From positions 372,001 to 436,000 of the forward strand of contig NZ_JAHXYH010000004.1 in NCBI RefSeq assembly GCF_019970065.1: 64,000 nucleotides of DNA. The letters run 5' to 3'. This stretch comes from Chryseobacterium sp. OSA05B. Lineage in GTDB: Bacteria > Bacteroidota > Bacteroidia > Flavobacteriales > Weeksellaceae. Shown here piece by piece: positions 25,635-34,267 of this stretch; within the stretch, counting starts at the first letter, position 1, and the number at the start of each line of letters is the position of its first letter. The notes under the pieces are model-generated. The model saw nothing but the letters and a program-made list of their open reading frames with translations, did no database searches and was not told the origin of the DNA. Position numbers and translations under genes: made by a program.

Positions 25635-27575
25635 CTAATCGGCTTGTGTTTTCTGTTTTATTTCGTTGATATATCCTTCTTCAATTCCTGTATCTACCAT
25701 CGCTTTCCATTGTCGCTCATAGAAAACCTTATACTGGAAATTTTCATTATAGGGTTTCTCACAGGTTGAATCTGTTCCCTGTCTGTAATCCATGATATTT
25801 TCCAATGTTTTACTTGGTGGCATGACACCTGTTTCGTTCTTCAGTTTTTTGTTTTCTTCGGTAAGCCTTTTAATTTCAGCATCTCTTTTGGCAATTTCAT
25901 CTTCTACAGAAATATCAGAGGTAGGGTTGGGACGGTTTTCTATATCAATCACTCCAGTAATAGGTTTTTCATCTTTTACAGCAGCTTTTCCTATAATGTT
26001 GAACAAGAAATCTCTTTCAAAATAATAAACTTCCGGTTTGCTTTTATCCTCACTGTAAGTAATAAGCTTTTGGATTGTAAGATATTTTTTATCAATCCCG
26101 TAATAATTTTTTAAATCCAGATTTTTCTTAGTGTTTTCGAGCTCGTCTTTTTCTTTCTTTAATTTGTTTATCGTTTCTGTATTTTTATTTAAAGCATTGA
26201 GTTTTTCATCTGTGAAAGTATGGTTCAGGCTTAACGAATGACCCACTTCGTGAATAATAAGTGCACTGCCGTCTTTATCGGTATAGGCACTATTGAAGAT
26301 GTGTACAACGCCTGATGATTGTAAAGAATACGCTTGTACTTTCGTTATAGGATCTCTTCCCCCTTCGATATTTTTATTGATAAAAATGTAAATTGTATTT
26401 TTTCTGTCCAGTTCTACATTACCCTTATAGCTTTTTCTGAGATCTTCATATTTTTTATAAGCACTTACCACTTCTGGTTTTTTCCAGATGTTTGTTACTT
26501 TCGCATCTTTGTGAAAACTTTTTGCTTTCTCGAGATTACTCTGTTTATCATACTTAAAGTCTTTTTTAAATACGGTAATTAGATCTACGATAGCCTGCTG
26601 GATTTTTTCTTTTGCGTCCTGTTTTTCTTTATTGCCAGAACCCAGCGCGGCATAACGTTCTTCTACAAGATCATTATATGAATTGGCATTAACATAACTT
26701 CCTTTATTGCCATAATTTACAAAAAGCCCACCTGTATGGGTATTTCCACATGGGTCTTCTTCACCTGCAATTTCTTTTAACACTGAATCTTTTGTGAAAT
26801 CACTTTTCAGAAAAGTCACTGAATGGGTCTTCTTGGCAAGATTTCCTTTTATGTAGGCTTGATTCAGTGAATTTGTATTAAAATAAGCTGCAATATTCTC
26901 TACCAAACTTTCATGATCAACCAGTTCCACGGATTTTGAAGCTGTTGTTCCCCAGTTAATCATTACCGGTTGTATAGTGGTCTCATAAATTTTTGCATTG
27001 GCTTTAATAACAATCTGGCCTATTTTTTTTGTACCGGATCTTGCTTCCAGAAATATGTCATCTTTGAAGGGTTTAATACATTGTAATGTTAAAGGCTTGG
27101 CAGAACCACTTTCAAGCAATATTTTATTATTTCCTACAATATTGATGTTTGTATTCTTGTTGTCGCCTTTGGAACTTACACATGAAAATTCAACTTCCCC
27201 TGTTGTTCCCTTCTTTTTATCGGTAGCCTTTATATATAATGTTATTTTACTCTTGCTGTCACCAAATTCAGGAGGATAAATACTTAGGTAAGGTGAAATA
27301 TATTTTGGATTGTCTGAGGTTTGTATTTCCTTACCTTCAATATCCAGATAATTACTGATAGCCCCCCGAGGCATTATCTTAGAATTATAGGCGTCAAATC
27401 CAAAAGTACCTTGATAGTCAGTGTCTTTAGATCCTACTGCTCCTTCAGAATGTGTTTTTGATCTGAAAAATTCTAAAGTTACCTGATCAGTGAAGAGTTG
27501 ATTTGCCTTAGCATTATAAACATCAATATCAGCAGTACCAATATTGGCAGGATATCTTATATCTATATTTTTCAT
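25635..27575 (-). CDS. Metzincin-like metallopeptidase without signal peptide
   Basis: 646 aa. The N-terminal 200 residues are beta-rich and unrecognised (RYPANIGTADIDVYNAKANQ and on). The catalytic part has H442-E443-V-G-H446-S-L-S-L-N-H452, an HExxHxxGxxH site with Ser in the usual Gly place, and a Met-turn NIM595DYR. Between them is an unusually long insert of about 140 residues with two coiled-coil-like heptad stretches (about 458-480 and 550-575). No signal peptide, so action is inside the cell or after release. Last gene of the unit from promoter B, behind a hairpin that may reduce its transcription. Confidence 0.75.
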   Translation of the reverse strand: MKNIDIRYPANIGTADIDVYNAKANQLFTDQVTLEFFRSKTHSEGAVGSKDTDYQGTFGFDAYNSKIMPRGAISNYLDIEGKEIQTSDNPKYISPYLSIYPPEFGDSKSKITLYIKATDKKKGTTGEVEFSCVSSKGDNKNTNINIVGNNKILLESGSAKPLTLQCIKPFKDDIFLEARSGTKKIGQIVIKANAKIYETTIQPVMINWGTTASKSVELVDHESLVENIAAYFNTNSLNQAYIKGNLAKKTHSVTFLKSDFTKDSVLKEIAGEEDPCGNTHTGGLFVNYGNKGSYVNANSYNDLVEERYAALGSGNKEKQDAKEKIQQAIVDLITVFKKDFKYDKQSNLEKAKSFHKDAKVTNIWKKPEVVSAYKKYEDLRKSYKGNVELDRKNTIYIFINKNIEGGRDPITKVQAYSLQSSGVVHIFNSAYTDKDGSALIIHEVGHSLSLNHTFTDEKLNALNKNTETINKLKKEKDELENTKKNLDLKNYYGIDKKYLTIQKLITYSEDKSKPEVYYFERDFLFNIIGKAAVKDEKPITGVIDIENRPNPTSDISVEDEIAKRDAEIKRLTEENKKLKNETGVMPPSKTLENIMDYRQGTDSTCEKPYNENFQYKVFYERQWKAMVDTGIEEGYINEIKQKTQAD

Positions 27576-27596
27576 TTTAAAATTTTTTTGATTGGG

Positions 27597-27626
27597 GTAA
27601 AAAAGCGGCAGAAAAAATTCCGCCGC
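27597..27626 (-). terminator. Hairpin between the 1245-residue gene and the metzincin gene
   Basis: GCGGCAGAA (27605-27613) pairs with TTCCGCCGC (27618-27626) with one mismatch; the minus strand continues as TTTTTTACC. As an intrinsic terminator inside the run it would lower expression of the metzincin. No separate palindromic promoter is seen downstream of it. Confidence 0.65.
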
Positions 27627-27638
27627 CGTTCATGAAAA

Positions 27639-30600
27639 TTATTTATTGATAATATTGGTTGGTAAAGTGGTTGGGAGTGTTCCTGCCTCAAGCGTAGCTT
27701 TATCCAGCAGCTTGAAAGGACTTTTGGTTTCCAGCTCCTTAGGATTATCGCAGTTTTTCGGATCATCTTCAGGGAAGATCGGAAGAGCCTGTTCTACTTC
27801 CAGACCTACAGATTTAGCCTGAAGGATCGTTAATGTAGTAGGAATTCTTGTGATCCAGAATTTACCCTGAGCTTCGCCGGTTGGCTTTCTCAGTTCGTCT
27901 ACGATAGACATGTACAACGGATCTCCGATAACAGGAACTTCACCTCCGCTCCAGATTTTTCCGGTACTCATGAAGAACTGTACAGCGTCTTCAAAACCAG
28001 GTTTTACGGTTACAATTACTCTTGCCATACCTGCCTGAAGGAAGTTTCTAAACAATGGATCTACACTTTGCGTAAGATACATTTCCTGCCATCTCTTTCT
28101 GTCTGCCCAGTAATACGGGTAGAATGTGTAATCCATGATACTCCACTCAAAGGCCTGTTCCATAAACTTGGCTAAAGCGGTATATTGTTCAAGGTTTTCG
28201 CTGAGAATTACTTTGAAATCACTCATCTGGCTTCCTGAAGTGAACGCCTGTCCCAGAGTAGTCAGATAATCCTGAAGAAGATAAGCAATACAGTTGTGTT
28301 TCAGAATCACAGACTCCATTTCACGGTAGAAATTCCCAAGCTTTTCTTTGTTGGCAGCTTCCTCTTCTTTTGCTTTATCCTGCAGTTCCTTCTGTTTTTC
28401 TAAGAAAATAGCATACGCTTCGTCATACGCCTTGATAATAGCTGTAAAGTTTTCCTGAATCCATGATTTCATGAATGCCTGAGAAAGTTTACATGTAATC
28501 TCAAACGCAATATTGACAGAATCAATGTTGCTACATTTGTACACGAAATCATAAGCTCCGGTGACGTTCTGAGGGGTGAAATACGCGGTAGAGTCAATAG
28601 AAGTACCTCCATTTGAGAAAGGAACCATTCCTCCTGCAAAGTTGCTGGTATAAAGCGTACTCGTTCCTTTTCTGTTTCTTTCAAAACCATAGAACATTTT
28701 TACACTGCTTGCTTCGTAGTTCACAGGAATGTCGATCGTTCTGTGTCTGTATTCTTCGTTTCCGTTTACCTTTTCCCATTGCTTTCCTAATATAAGATTG
28801 ATCGGAGACTTTGGAAGTTCAGTGAGTTTTACGTTGTAAATATTAGCCCAGTATTCAATCTGATCTTTGGTAGCCACCTGAGCACTTGCCATACCCCACG
28901 GTTTTTCAGCTTTTCTCGGATCTGCCGGAGCCGTAAGTGTGTCTGCTTTCGATACAGCTGTAGCCAAAGTATGAAGTCTTGCCGGTTCCGGAATCATGAA
29001 TTCAAACATAGTACGTTTACCGTAGTTGTAGATCTGGTTTTTCATTTTTTTATCTACCCATCTGTATACTCCGGTAATGTGCTGAGGATTTTCCTGACTT
29101 GCCTGGCCTCTGTTATCAAATTCATGTACATTGGTTTCAGTAAATTCTTTAATGATTTTCTGCACACGCTCGTTATTGATCTTCGTAAGGACACGTTCCA
29201 TGGCGCGTTCTGTGATCTCCTGGGATTTTTTTACAGCCTGTTTGGTACTGTCCTGCTGTGAAGTATTGTTGGCATAGGTTCCACCTATCTCGTACTTCAT
29301 TACTTTTGTGTCATACGTAAACTTGGTGCTCGCAGTAATTGCCTGCTCTTTTTTAAGCTCCTGAGCGATTTCAGTCTGCATTTCATTTCTGTCTGCTTTT
29401 GTAGTGTCAGAAATCTTCTCCGTTTCAATAGATTCAGAAGTGGTATCTGTAATTTCAGAATAATCTCTGGCTACAGAAGACTTATGACGCAGTTCGCTGG
29501 CCATCACATTCTCAATATTGGAAACTTCTCCTGGAACGTACGCATGAACGCTTTGCTCCACTTTAAGATAATCGGCAATTCCCAATCGCTTTACACCGAA
29601 ATGTTTAGGGATGAAAGTTCCCGGTTTAGGATTTTCAATACCACCGCCCGGAGTTCCGGTTTCATCTTTAATGTCTTCAACATATAAGACGTCAGTATAG
29701 GCCTGGTTAGGTTCTATTCCTGAAAGATCCAGTGAAGCCTCTTTACCGTTGTTAAAGTAAATTTTGACTTTGATGTTTCGGATGTATTTGCTGAACTTGC
29801 CAACCATAATTGAAGCAAGAGTCACTTTATTATCCACTACTTCGATATTGTTGTAGCTTTCATCAAAATTACCTACGTCGGAGATCAGTGATAATTTGGC
29901 GGATGCTATTCCCCAGGCTGAACTATCTGCCTGATAATAAAACGTAAGATACGCCTGGCTGCCAGCAAAAATACTTCCCTGAGGTGTTGCCTTGAGATAA
30001 TACGATCTTGGCGTTACTTTCGCTGCATATTGTGTAAAAGAGTCAGCTACAGGGACTAGGATTCCTCCAAGGCTGGCAAATGTCTGCTCCTGAGCCGGTG
30101 TTTTATTATACAAGGTCTGAGATTTTGCAGCATGTTCCTCGTCGATTTTTTCAAAGACTTCAGGATACGTGTCAAACTCATCGGTGATGGAAACTACTGC
30201 TGCTCCAAGCTGAAGTTTTCTGTCGGATACCACACTTATTTTTGTGAAATCAAAACCGTCTTCAGGTTTTTGTCCGCTGGTTAATGCAGTAAACTTGTCA
30301 ACGAAGATTTTTAGAGAATTCAATGAAAGTATTTCTGTGAAATCTCCGAAGTTGATCTCATTCTTATACGTGAAAACGAATGGAGGAATAGAAGGCTCTT
30401 CAAGCTTTGCATACAAGGCATTGATTTCCTGCTCTGTCATCTCCTTTGTGATCTGGTCCTGAATTTCTTTCAGTTGAGCTCTGTATCTTTCCAGGGCAGG
30501 CTGATTGGCGGCAAGATATTCTTTGTAAGCCTCATCATAGGCTTTGTTTCTCGCTTTCTGGTAAATTTTCTGTACTTTTTCCAGCTCAGATTTTAGAACA

Positions 30601-31376
30601 TTTAAACTGTCTTTTTCTAAATTAAGGTTCGTAAGTTCCAGAATTTTTTCCCCTTCGGCTTTTAGCTGTTCTTTAGCGGGAACAGAAAGAACGGCTTTTG
30701 TTTCGTTAATTGGATCGTCTCCAATAGCAGATTTCCCCACGGTGAAGGGCTTACGGGAACTAGGATTTCCTGTTCCGGAACCTTCGCCTTCGTAGCCGTC
30801 TCCAAAAAATTTCATTGGAAGAACAATTCTTGCTTCAAGCGCTTTTGCTTTAAGATCAGAACCGTTGATTTTTACCAGTTCGTCCGTTGATTGAAGGGTA
30901 CATACATATCCGAAATGAAGGGCTTTTAAAATGTGAGCTACAGCTTCTTTTACATAAAAATTATTCTGAGAGGCCGTTTGATACATCAGGTTGTCCCATA
31001 AAGCGCTCAGCTGTTCTTTAGTTGTGATTTCATAAGCATTAACTGCTACACTTTCTTCCAGCGGAGTCAGAGCTTCCTGTTTTGAGATTTTTCTTCCTAT
31101 TTTCAAAGCCTCGGCGAAGTTTCCTTCCTCTACTTTAATCTCCGTTTCATAACCGGCAGAGTTGAAAGATTTTGAAGCACGTTCCATAGCCTGGAATTTT
31201 GCCAGTGCAGAATCAGCAGGATTGACATAAGAGTCGAAAAAGCTGGTTAAACCTGTTTGAGGTCTGTGAATGAAACCTAAGTTTTTAGCTTTAGTTTCTG
31301 TTAATTGTGGATTTCTAAGGCTTACAAATCTGAAAAGAGTCTGTGAAGCGTTGTTGGTTGTGTCGTTTGTTGCCAT
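27639..31376 (-). CDS. Unrecognised 1245-residue cytoplasmic protein
   Basis: I do not recognise a family. No signal peptide and no membrane segment. Visible structure: N-terminal mixed region (1-190); Gly/Ser/acid-rich linker around residue 197 (EGEGSGTGNPSSRK); long charged helix or coiled coil about 246-326; beta-rich middle (about 330-640); helical stretch near 720-756 (TERAMERVLTKINNERVQKI); NYGKRTMFEFMIPEPA near 786-800; second coiled coil about 988-1020; C-terminal beta region with GKIWSGGEVPVIGDP. Size, position after two fibre-like genes and lack of export signal suggest a structural or toxin-like component. Third gene of the unit from promoter B. Confidence 0.75.
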   Translation of the reverse strand: MATNDTTNNASQTLFRFVSLRNPQLTETKAKNLGFIHRPQTGLTSFFDSYVNPADSALAKFQAMERASKSFNSAGYETEIKVEEGNFAEALKIGRKISKQEALTPLEESVAVNAYEITTKEQLSALWDNLMYQTASQNNFYVKEAVAHILKALHFGYVCTLQSTDELVKINGSDLKAKALEARIVLPMKFFGDGYEGEGSGTGNPSSRKPFTVGKSAIGDDPINETKAVLSVPAKEQLKAEGEKILELTNLNLEKDSLNVLKSELEKVQKIYQKARNKAYDEAYKEYLAANQPALERYRAQLKEIQDQITKEMTEQEINALYAKLEEPSIPPFVFTYKNEINFGDFTEILSLNSLKIFVDKFTALTSGQKPEDGFDFTKISVVSDRKLQLGAAVVSITDEFDTYPEVFEKIDEEHAAKSQTLYNKTPAQEQTFASLGGILVPVADSFTQYAAKVTPRSYYLKATPQGSIFAGSQAYLTFYYQADSSAWGIASAKLSLISDVGNFDESYNNIEVVDNKVTLASIMVGKFSKYIRNIKVKIYFNNGKEASLDLSGIEPNQAYTDVLYVEDIKDETGTPGGGIENPKPGTFIPKHFGVKRLGIADYLKVEQSVHAYVPGEVSNIENVMASELRHKSSVARDYSEITDTTSESIETEKISDTTKADRNEMQTEIAQELKKEQAITASTKFTYDTKVMKYEIGGTYANNTSQQDSTKQAVKKSQEITERAMERVLTKINNERVQKIIKEFTETNVHEFDNRGQASQENPQHITGVYRWVDKKMKNQIYNYGKRTMFEFMIPEPARLHTLATAVSKADTLTAPADPRKAEKPWGMASAQVATKDQIEYWANIYNVKLTELPKSPINLILGKQWEKVNGNEEYRHRTIDIPVNYEASSVKMFYGFERNRKGTSTLYTSNFAGGMVPFSNGGTSIDSTAYFTPQNVTGAYDFVYKCSNIDSVNIAFEITCKLSQAFMKSWIQENFTAIIKAYDEAYAIFLEKQKELQDKAKEEEAANKEKLGNFYREMESVILKHNCIAYLLQDYLTTLGQAFTSGSQMSDFKVILSENLEQYTALAKFMEQAFEWSIMDYTFYPYYWADRKRWQEMYLTQSVDPLFRNFLQAGMARVIVTVKPGFEDAVQFFMSTGKIWSGGEVPVIGDPLYMSIVDELRKPTGEAQGKFWITRIPTTLTILQAKSVGLEVEQALPIFPEDDPKNCDNPKELETKSPFKLLDKATLEAGTLPTTLPTNIINK

Positions 31377-31403
31377 TTTAATATTGTGTTGTTGTGTTTG
31401 TTG

Positions 31404-32669
31404 TTAATCAGTTTTTTTGGTGTATTCCAGGGTGATTGTAAAGGAATTAATCGCGGAATAATCATAATCAGGCTCTTTCACAAATTCAATTTTGATGAGC
31501 TTTGTTTCTACGGTGATGAAAATCTGCGTTCTCCACTGGTTGCCAGCGAATGCCATATCGAAAGCCCACCATTCGGTAAACATTTCGTTGGAAATGATGG
31601 TTTCAATGTCCGGAATATACTTTTCGAGATCGATTTCTCCGGTTCTTGGAATCTGATCGAAAAACAGCGTTTGTCTGTAAACCGGTTTACCGTTGATCCA
31701 GGTTCCTTCCGTTCTTACTTCCTCACGGCTGTAGGACATTTTTTTGTCTACATATTGCTTCTGGATATAATCATTGGATTCGGCATATTTTCCATAATAT
31801 TCGTCTCCTGTAAGACCTCTGGGTTTTCCCGCAGGAGATATATGCATGATCCTAATAGGCTCGTCAATATTGGAATCTATTACAATTCCTTTCATGTCCC
31901 GGCCATTGTAGTAGGCAATAGTAGTTCTTTCATGATCCATAGACAGCTGTGAAGAAGGACCGGATACATACAGTGCGTCATTGGAAAGATCTATTTTGGA
32001 CATGACCACATTTTGTGCAGTGTTCACAGATGAGATCGTCATTCCTGAAGGATAAAATCCGATTTCATTTTTTACCCCTGTATCTATGTTATTTCTGTAG
32101 ATAAGATTGTTTTCTTCAGGCTGTTCTGTCATCAGTTCAAGGTTCCCTGAAATTGGCTTGCCGGCTTGTGTTCCGGATAATGGAATGTAGGTTCCTGAAG
32201 AGGTAGATTTTCCTTCCCATCCGATGGTTCCGTCATCTTTCGCCACAAGATTCCTGGTGTAATTGATATTGGCTGCCGGAAGATTAGAAACGATGAGTCC
32301 CGAAGTTTTAATATTTCCCGCTACCTCCAGCATTTCCGAAGGGTTCTGTGTCCCAAGCCCTGTTTTATCATTACTGTGATAAATGCCGCTGCTTGTAAGA
32401 CTGGATCCGTTCCAGTAAGGAATATTGTAAGACTGCAGATTGAGCTTTGAATAACCGGGAATATCTCCGTTTTGAGCAATAATATAAAAGCCGGTTCCTG
32501 CCTGTGGTTTATTAAGTTTAGCATTTAAAGCATCTTTCAGTCCGCTGATGTTATCCTGAGGAATGTTTTCCTCTTTGTGCCAGTAAGCATCCTGCCATTC
32601 CCAGAACTGCTCCTGAGTGGGAATGTCTCCGTTTTCGAAATATTGTTTTATTTCCTGTTTTGTTTTCAT
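31404..32669 (-). CDS. Fibre-like protein with shared N-terminal module
   Basis: 421 aa. Residues 1-40 (MKTKQEIKQYFENGDIPTQE, then FWEWQDAYWHKEENI) are nearly the same as in the next gene upstream. The middle has trimeric-fibre-like segments (GTGFYIIAQNGDIPGYS, NDKTGLGTQNPSEMLEVAGNIKTSG, the latter typical of tail-fibre-like repeats). The last 110 residues begin EEVRTEGTWINGKPVYRQTL, resembling a motif I recall from phage structural proteins (GTWxDGKPIYxKT). No signal peptide. Second gene of the unit, 18 nt after the LRR gene. Confidence 0.7.
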   Translation of the reverse strand: MKTKQEIKQYFENGDIPTQEQFWEWQDAYWHKEENIPQDNISGLKDALNAKLNKPQAGTGFYIIAQNGDIPGYSKLNLQSYNIPYWNGSSLTSSGIYHSNDKTGLGTQNPSEMLEVAGNIKTSGLIVSNLPAANINYTRNLVAKDDGTIGWEGKSTSSGTYIPLSGTQAGKPISGNLELMTEQPEENNLIYRNNIDTGVKNEIGFYPSGMTISSVNTAQNVVMSKIDLSNDALYVSGPSSQLSMDHERTTIAYYNGRDMKGIVIDSNIDEPIRIMHISPAGKPRGLTGDEYYGKYAESNDYIQKQYVDKKMSYSREEVRTEGTWINGKPVYRQTLFFDQIPRTGEIDLEKYIPDIETIISNEMFTEWWAFDMAFAGNQWRTQIFITVETKLIKIEFVKEPDYDYSAINSFTITLEYTKKTD

Positions 32670-32687
32670 TGTTGCTTTATTTGATTT

Positions 32688-33329
32688 TTACATATCAAAG
32701 ATTAAGGTTCCGCCGTTAACCCTTGTGTTTGCTCCAAATGCATCAGGATAATATTGCGTGGCTCTGTCCAGTAGTACAGAGGATAAGCCCGGGTTAAAAT
32801 TGAAGGCATTCGGCCTGATCAGGGTAACACTTGGAGGTACGTACAATGACTTAATCTTATTATAAGCAAAGGCAGAATCTTTAATTTCTTTGACGCTTTC
32901 AGGGATTACGACTGAAACCAGCTCATTGTTTTCAAAAGCACGCTCGCCAATAGTGGATACATTTCCTGTAATGGTTAAGGTTTTGACTGCGTTGCCGCGA
33001 AAAGCATCAGCTCCGATGGTAAGTATGCTGTCAGTAAGGATTACTTCAGATATCCCCAATGAATTGGCAAATAGATCGGGAATATGCAATGTTCCTGGTT
33101 TGATAAAGATTCTCCTCACCTGCAAATGGGCCAATGAAGCATTTCCGGATTCATCTGTCTCGGCATAAAAGTCATTGAAACGCGGAAATCCGTTTTCCAG
33201 ACCTGCAATTTTGGTCATTTCTATCTTCTCATCCTTATGCCAGTACGAGTCTTGCCATTCCCAGAAATGGTCTTGTGTAGGCTTGTCTCCGTTCTCGAAT
33301 TTGAGCCTTAATTCTTGTTTTGTTTTCAT
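32688..33329 (-). CDS. BspA-type leucine-rich-repeat protein with shared N-terminal module
   Basis: 213 aa. N-terminal module MKTKQELRLKFENGDKPTQD, FWEWQDSYWHKDEKI matches the fibre-like neighbour over about 40 residues. From about residue 85 there are four to five BspA-type repeats of about 23 residues, e.g. VSTIGERAFENNELVSVVIP and VKEIKDSAFAYNKIKSLYVP. Such surfaces commonly bind proteins or sugars. No signal peptide. First gene of the unit from promoter B, so it may serve as the target-binding part of a complex. Confidence 0.75.
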   Translation of the reverse strand: MKTKQELRLKFENGDKPTQDHFWEWQDSYWHKDEKIEMTKIAGLENGFPRFNDFYAETDESGNASLAHLQVRRIFIKPGTLHIPDLFANSLGISEVILTDSILTIGADAFRGNAVKTLTITGNVSTIGERAFENNELVSVVIPESVKEIKDSAFAYNKIKSLYVPPSVTLIRPNAFNFNPGLSSVLLDRATQYYPDAFGANTRVNGGTLIFDM

Positions 33330-33588
33330 AATAAAAACACTGTGATTTTGTTTTGGGTTAATAAATAGGTTATAATTTGAAGAGTCTTTTTACAGAAGCT
33401 CTTAATGAGGTTTAGTTTTTTAAGTGGTAGAACTTATGCCCACTGTGCATTTCATGTTGTGATTCATTTTTTATGTTTCTTGGTTAGTTTTTGACATAGT
33501 TCCGGCTGTCCGGCATTTTGTGAATGATGGATTCAAAGGTGTGTTTGAATGATTATGGGGTGATGTCGGGTGTCTTGATTTGGTGTTT
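33330..33588. other. Leader of the four-gene unit, with a copy of the small-gene leader
   Basis: The region holds a long 5' leader rather than a gene. At 33504-33539 it repeats the sequence at 34079-34113 (GGCTGTCCxGCATT ... ATTCAAAGG). On the minus strand both read TTG AAT and then, after one base is dropped here, a peptide NPSFTNAGQPELCQK that parallels NSPFINAGQPEICLK in the small gene. The distance from the -7 box to that TTG is 53 nt here and 51 nt there. Confidence 0.55.
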
Positions 33589-33622
33589 CAAAGATAATTC
33601 CGGACAGCGTCAGAACTTGTCG
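33589..33622 (-). promoter_or_regulatory. Island promoter B: palindrome plus -7 box, upstream of the LRR/fibre/1245/metzincin run
   Basis: Plus-strand CGTCAGAACTTGTCG at 33608-33622; minus-strand -7 box TATCTTTG (plus 33589-33596); 10-nt gap. It lies 260 nt before the first gene of the unit. Confidence 0.8.
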
Positions 33623-33666
33623 TGTTAAAATAAAATTTAGGCTGAGTTTGCGATAAGTAATTAAGA

Positions 33667-33815
33667 TTAAAAAGTTGGAGGATGGAAGTTATTATTGGGT
33701 AGTAGCTACTTAACAATTCCTTTTAAATGTATTGAAGTCGTTTTAAAAAGATGAATAAAATATCCTGTATTTCTATCTTTGACCTTCAATAACTTCCCTC
33801 TTCGAGCTTCTGACT
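33667..33815. repeat. Small element with imperfect inverted ends
   Basis: GAGGATGGAAGTTATT near 33676-33691 is inverted as AATAACTTCCCTCTTC near 33788-33803. About 100 bp of AT-rich, non-coding DNA lies between. Similar gaagtta/taacttc words occur at 10541-10573. It looks like a decayed dispersed repeat. Confidence 0.4.
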
Positions 33816-33847
33816 TCCTTATATCATGATAAAACTGAAATGTCTTA

Positions 33848-33870
33848 TCCCGAACTCATGTTATTTAGTA
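33848..33870. repeat. Isolated end-like sequence of the MITE-like repeat
   Basis: tcccgaactcatgttattta resembles the right end of the element at 20082-20106 (acccgaactcaggttaaata). It overlaps the 3' end of the small acidic gene, so an insertion may have supplied its stop codon. Confidence 0.35.
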
Positions 33871-34110
33871 AATATCTTCTTCAGGAATACCATCTGTGAA
33901 ATCTTCCCTGAAAAAGTTTTCAATGTCGTTGAGATAGTTCTCATAGTCCATCTCTGCATGTTCAATGTCGCTCCATTCAATAGTATAGAGATCTTCATCG
34001 AAGAGTATATCTGGATTGTGATCTGGTGTTTCCATGTTGGGTGTCTTAAAGTTGTGGTTATGTTTTAAACATATTTCTGGCTGTCCAGCATTGATAAATG
34101 GTGAATTCAA
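33865..34110 (-). CDS. Small acidic protein of the island
   Basis: 81 aa from a TTG at 34110, or 56 aa from the ATG at 34035 (METPDHNPDILFDEDLYTIE). The TTG is favoured because its first residues (NSPFINAGQPEICLK) are mirrored in the leader of the neighbouring unit. The C-terminal 55 residues are strongly acidic (EWSDIEHAEMDYENYLNDIE, FFREDFTDGIPEEDIY). It might be a DNA mimic, an inhibitor of an effector, or a small regulatory peptide; no family recognised. It has its own palindromic promoter. Confidence 0.5.
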   Translation of the reverse strand: MNSPFINAGQPEICLKHNHNFKTPNMETPDHNPDILFDEDLYTIEWSDIEHAEMDYENYLNDIENFFREDFTDGIPEEDIY

Positions 34111-34160
34111 AGGCTTTTTAAAATTTTAATGATTGTTTTTTTGTGTCTTTATTGATACTC

Positions 34161-34194
34161 CAAAAGTAGTGGGAGATGACGACAAAACTTGACG
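34161..34194 (-). promoter_or_regulatory. Island promoter C: palindrome plus -7 box, upstream of the small acidic gene
   Basis: Plus-strand CGACAAAACTTGACG at 34180-34194; minus-strand -7 box TACTTTTG (plus 34161-34168); 10-nt gap. The TTG start is about 51 nt downstream of the box. Confidence 0.8.
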
Positions 34195-34267
34195 TGTTTT
34201 AAAAACTTTTTATATTTTTTCAATATTATCTTTTAAGCTTATATTGATTCATTATAAGGTAAAAAGC

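Noticed and set aside
31386..31952. A 188-codon plus-strand frame over the fibre-like gene
   Set aside because: It lies wholly opposite a better-supported gene and has no recognisable protein features.
25635..33329. A type VI or extracellular contractile injection system
   Set aside because: No sheath, tube, VgrG, baseplate or ATPase genes are seen; only fibre-like parts.
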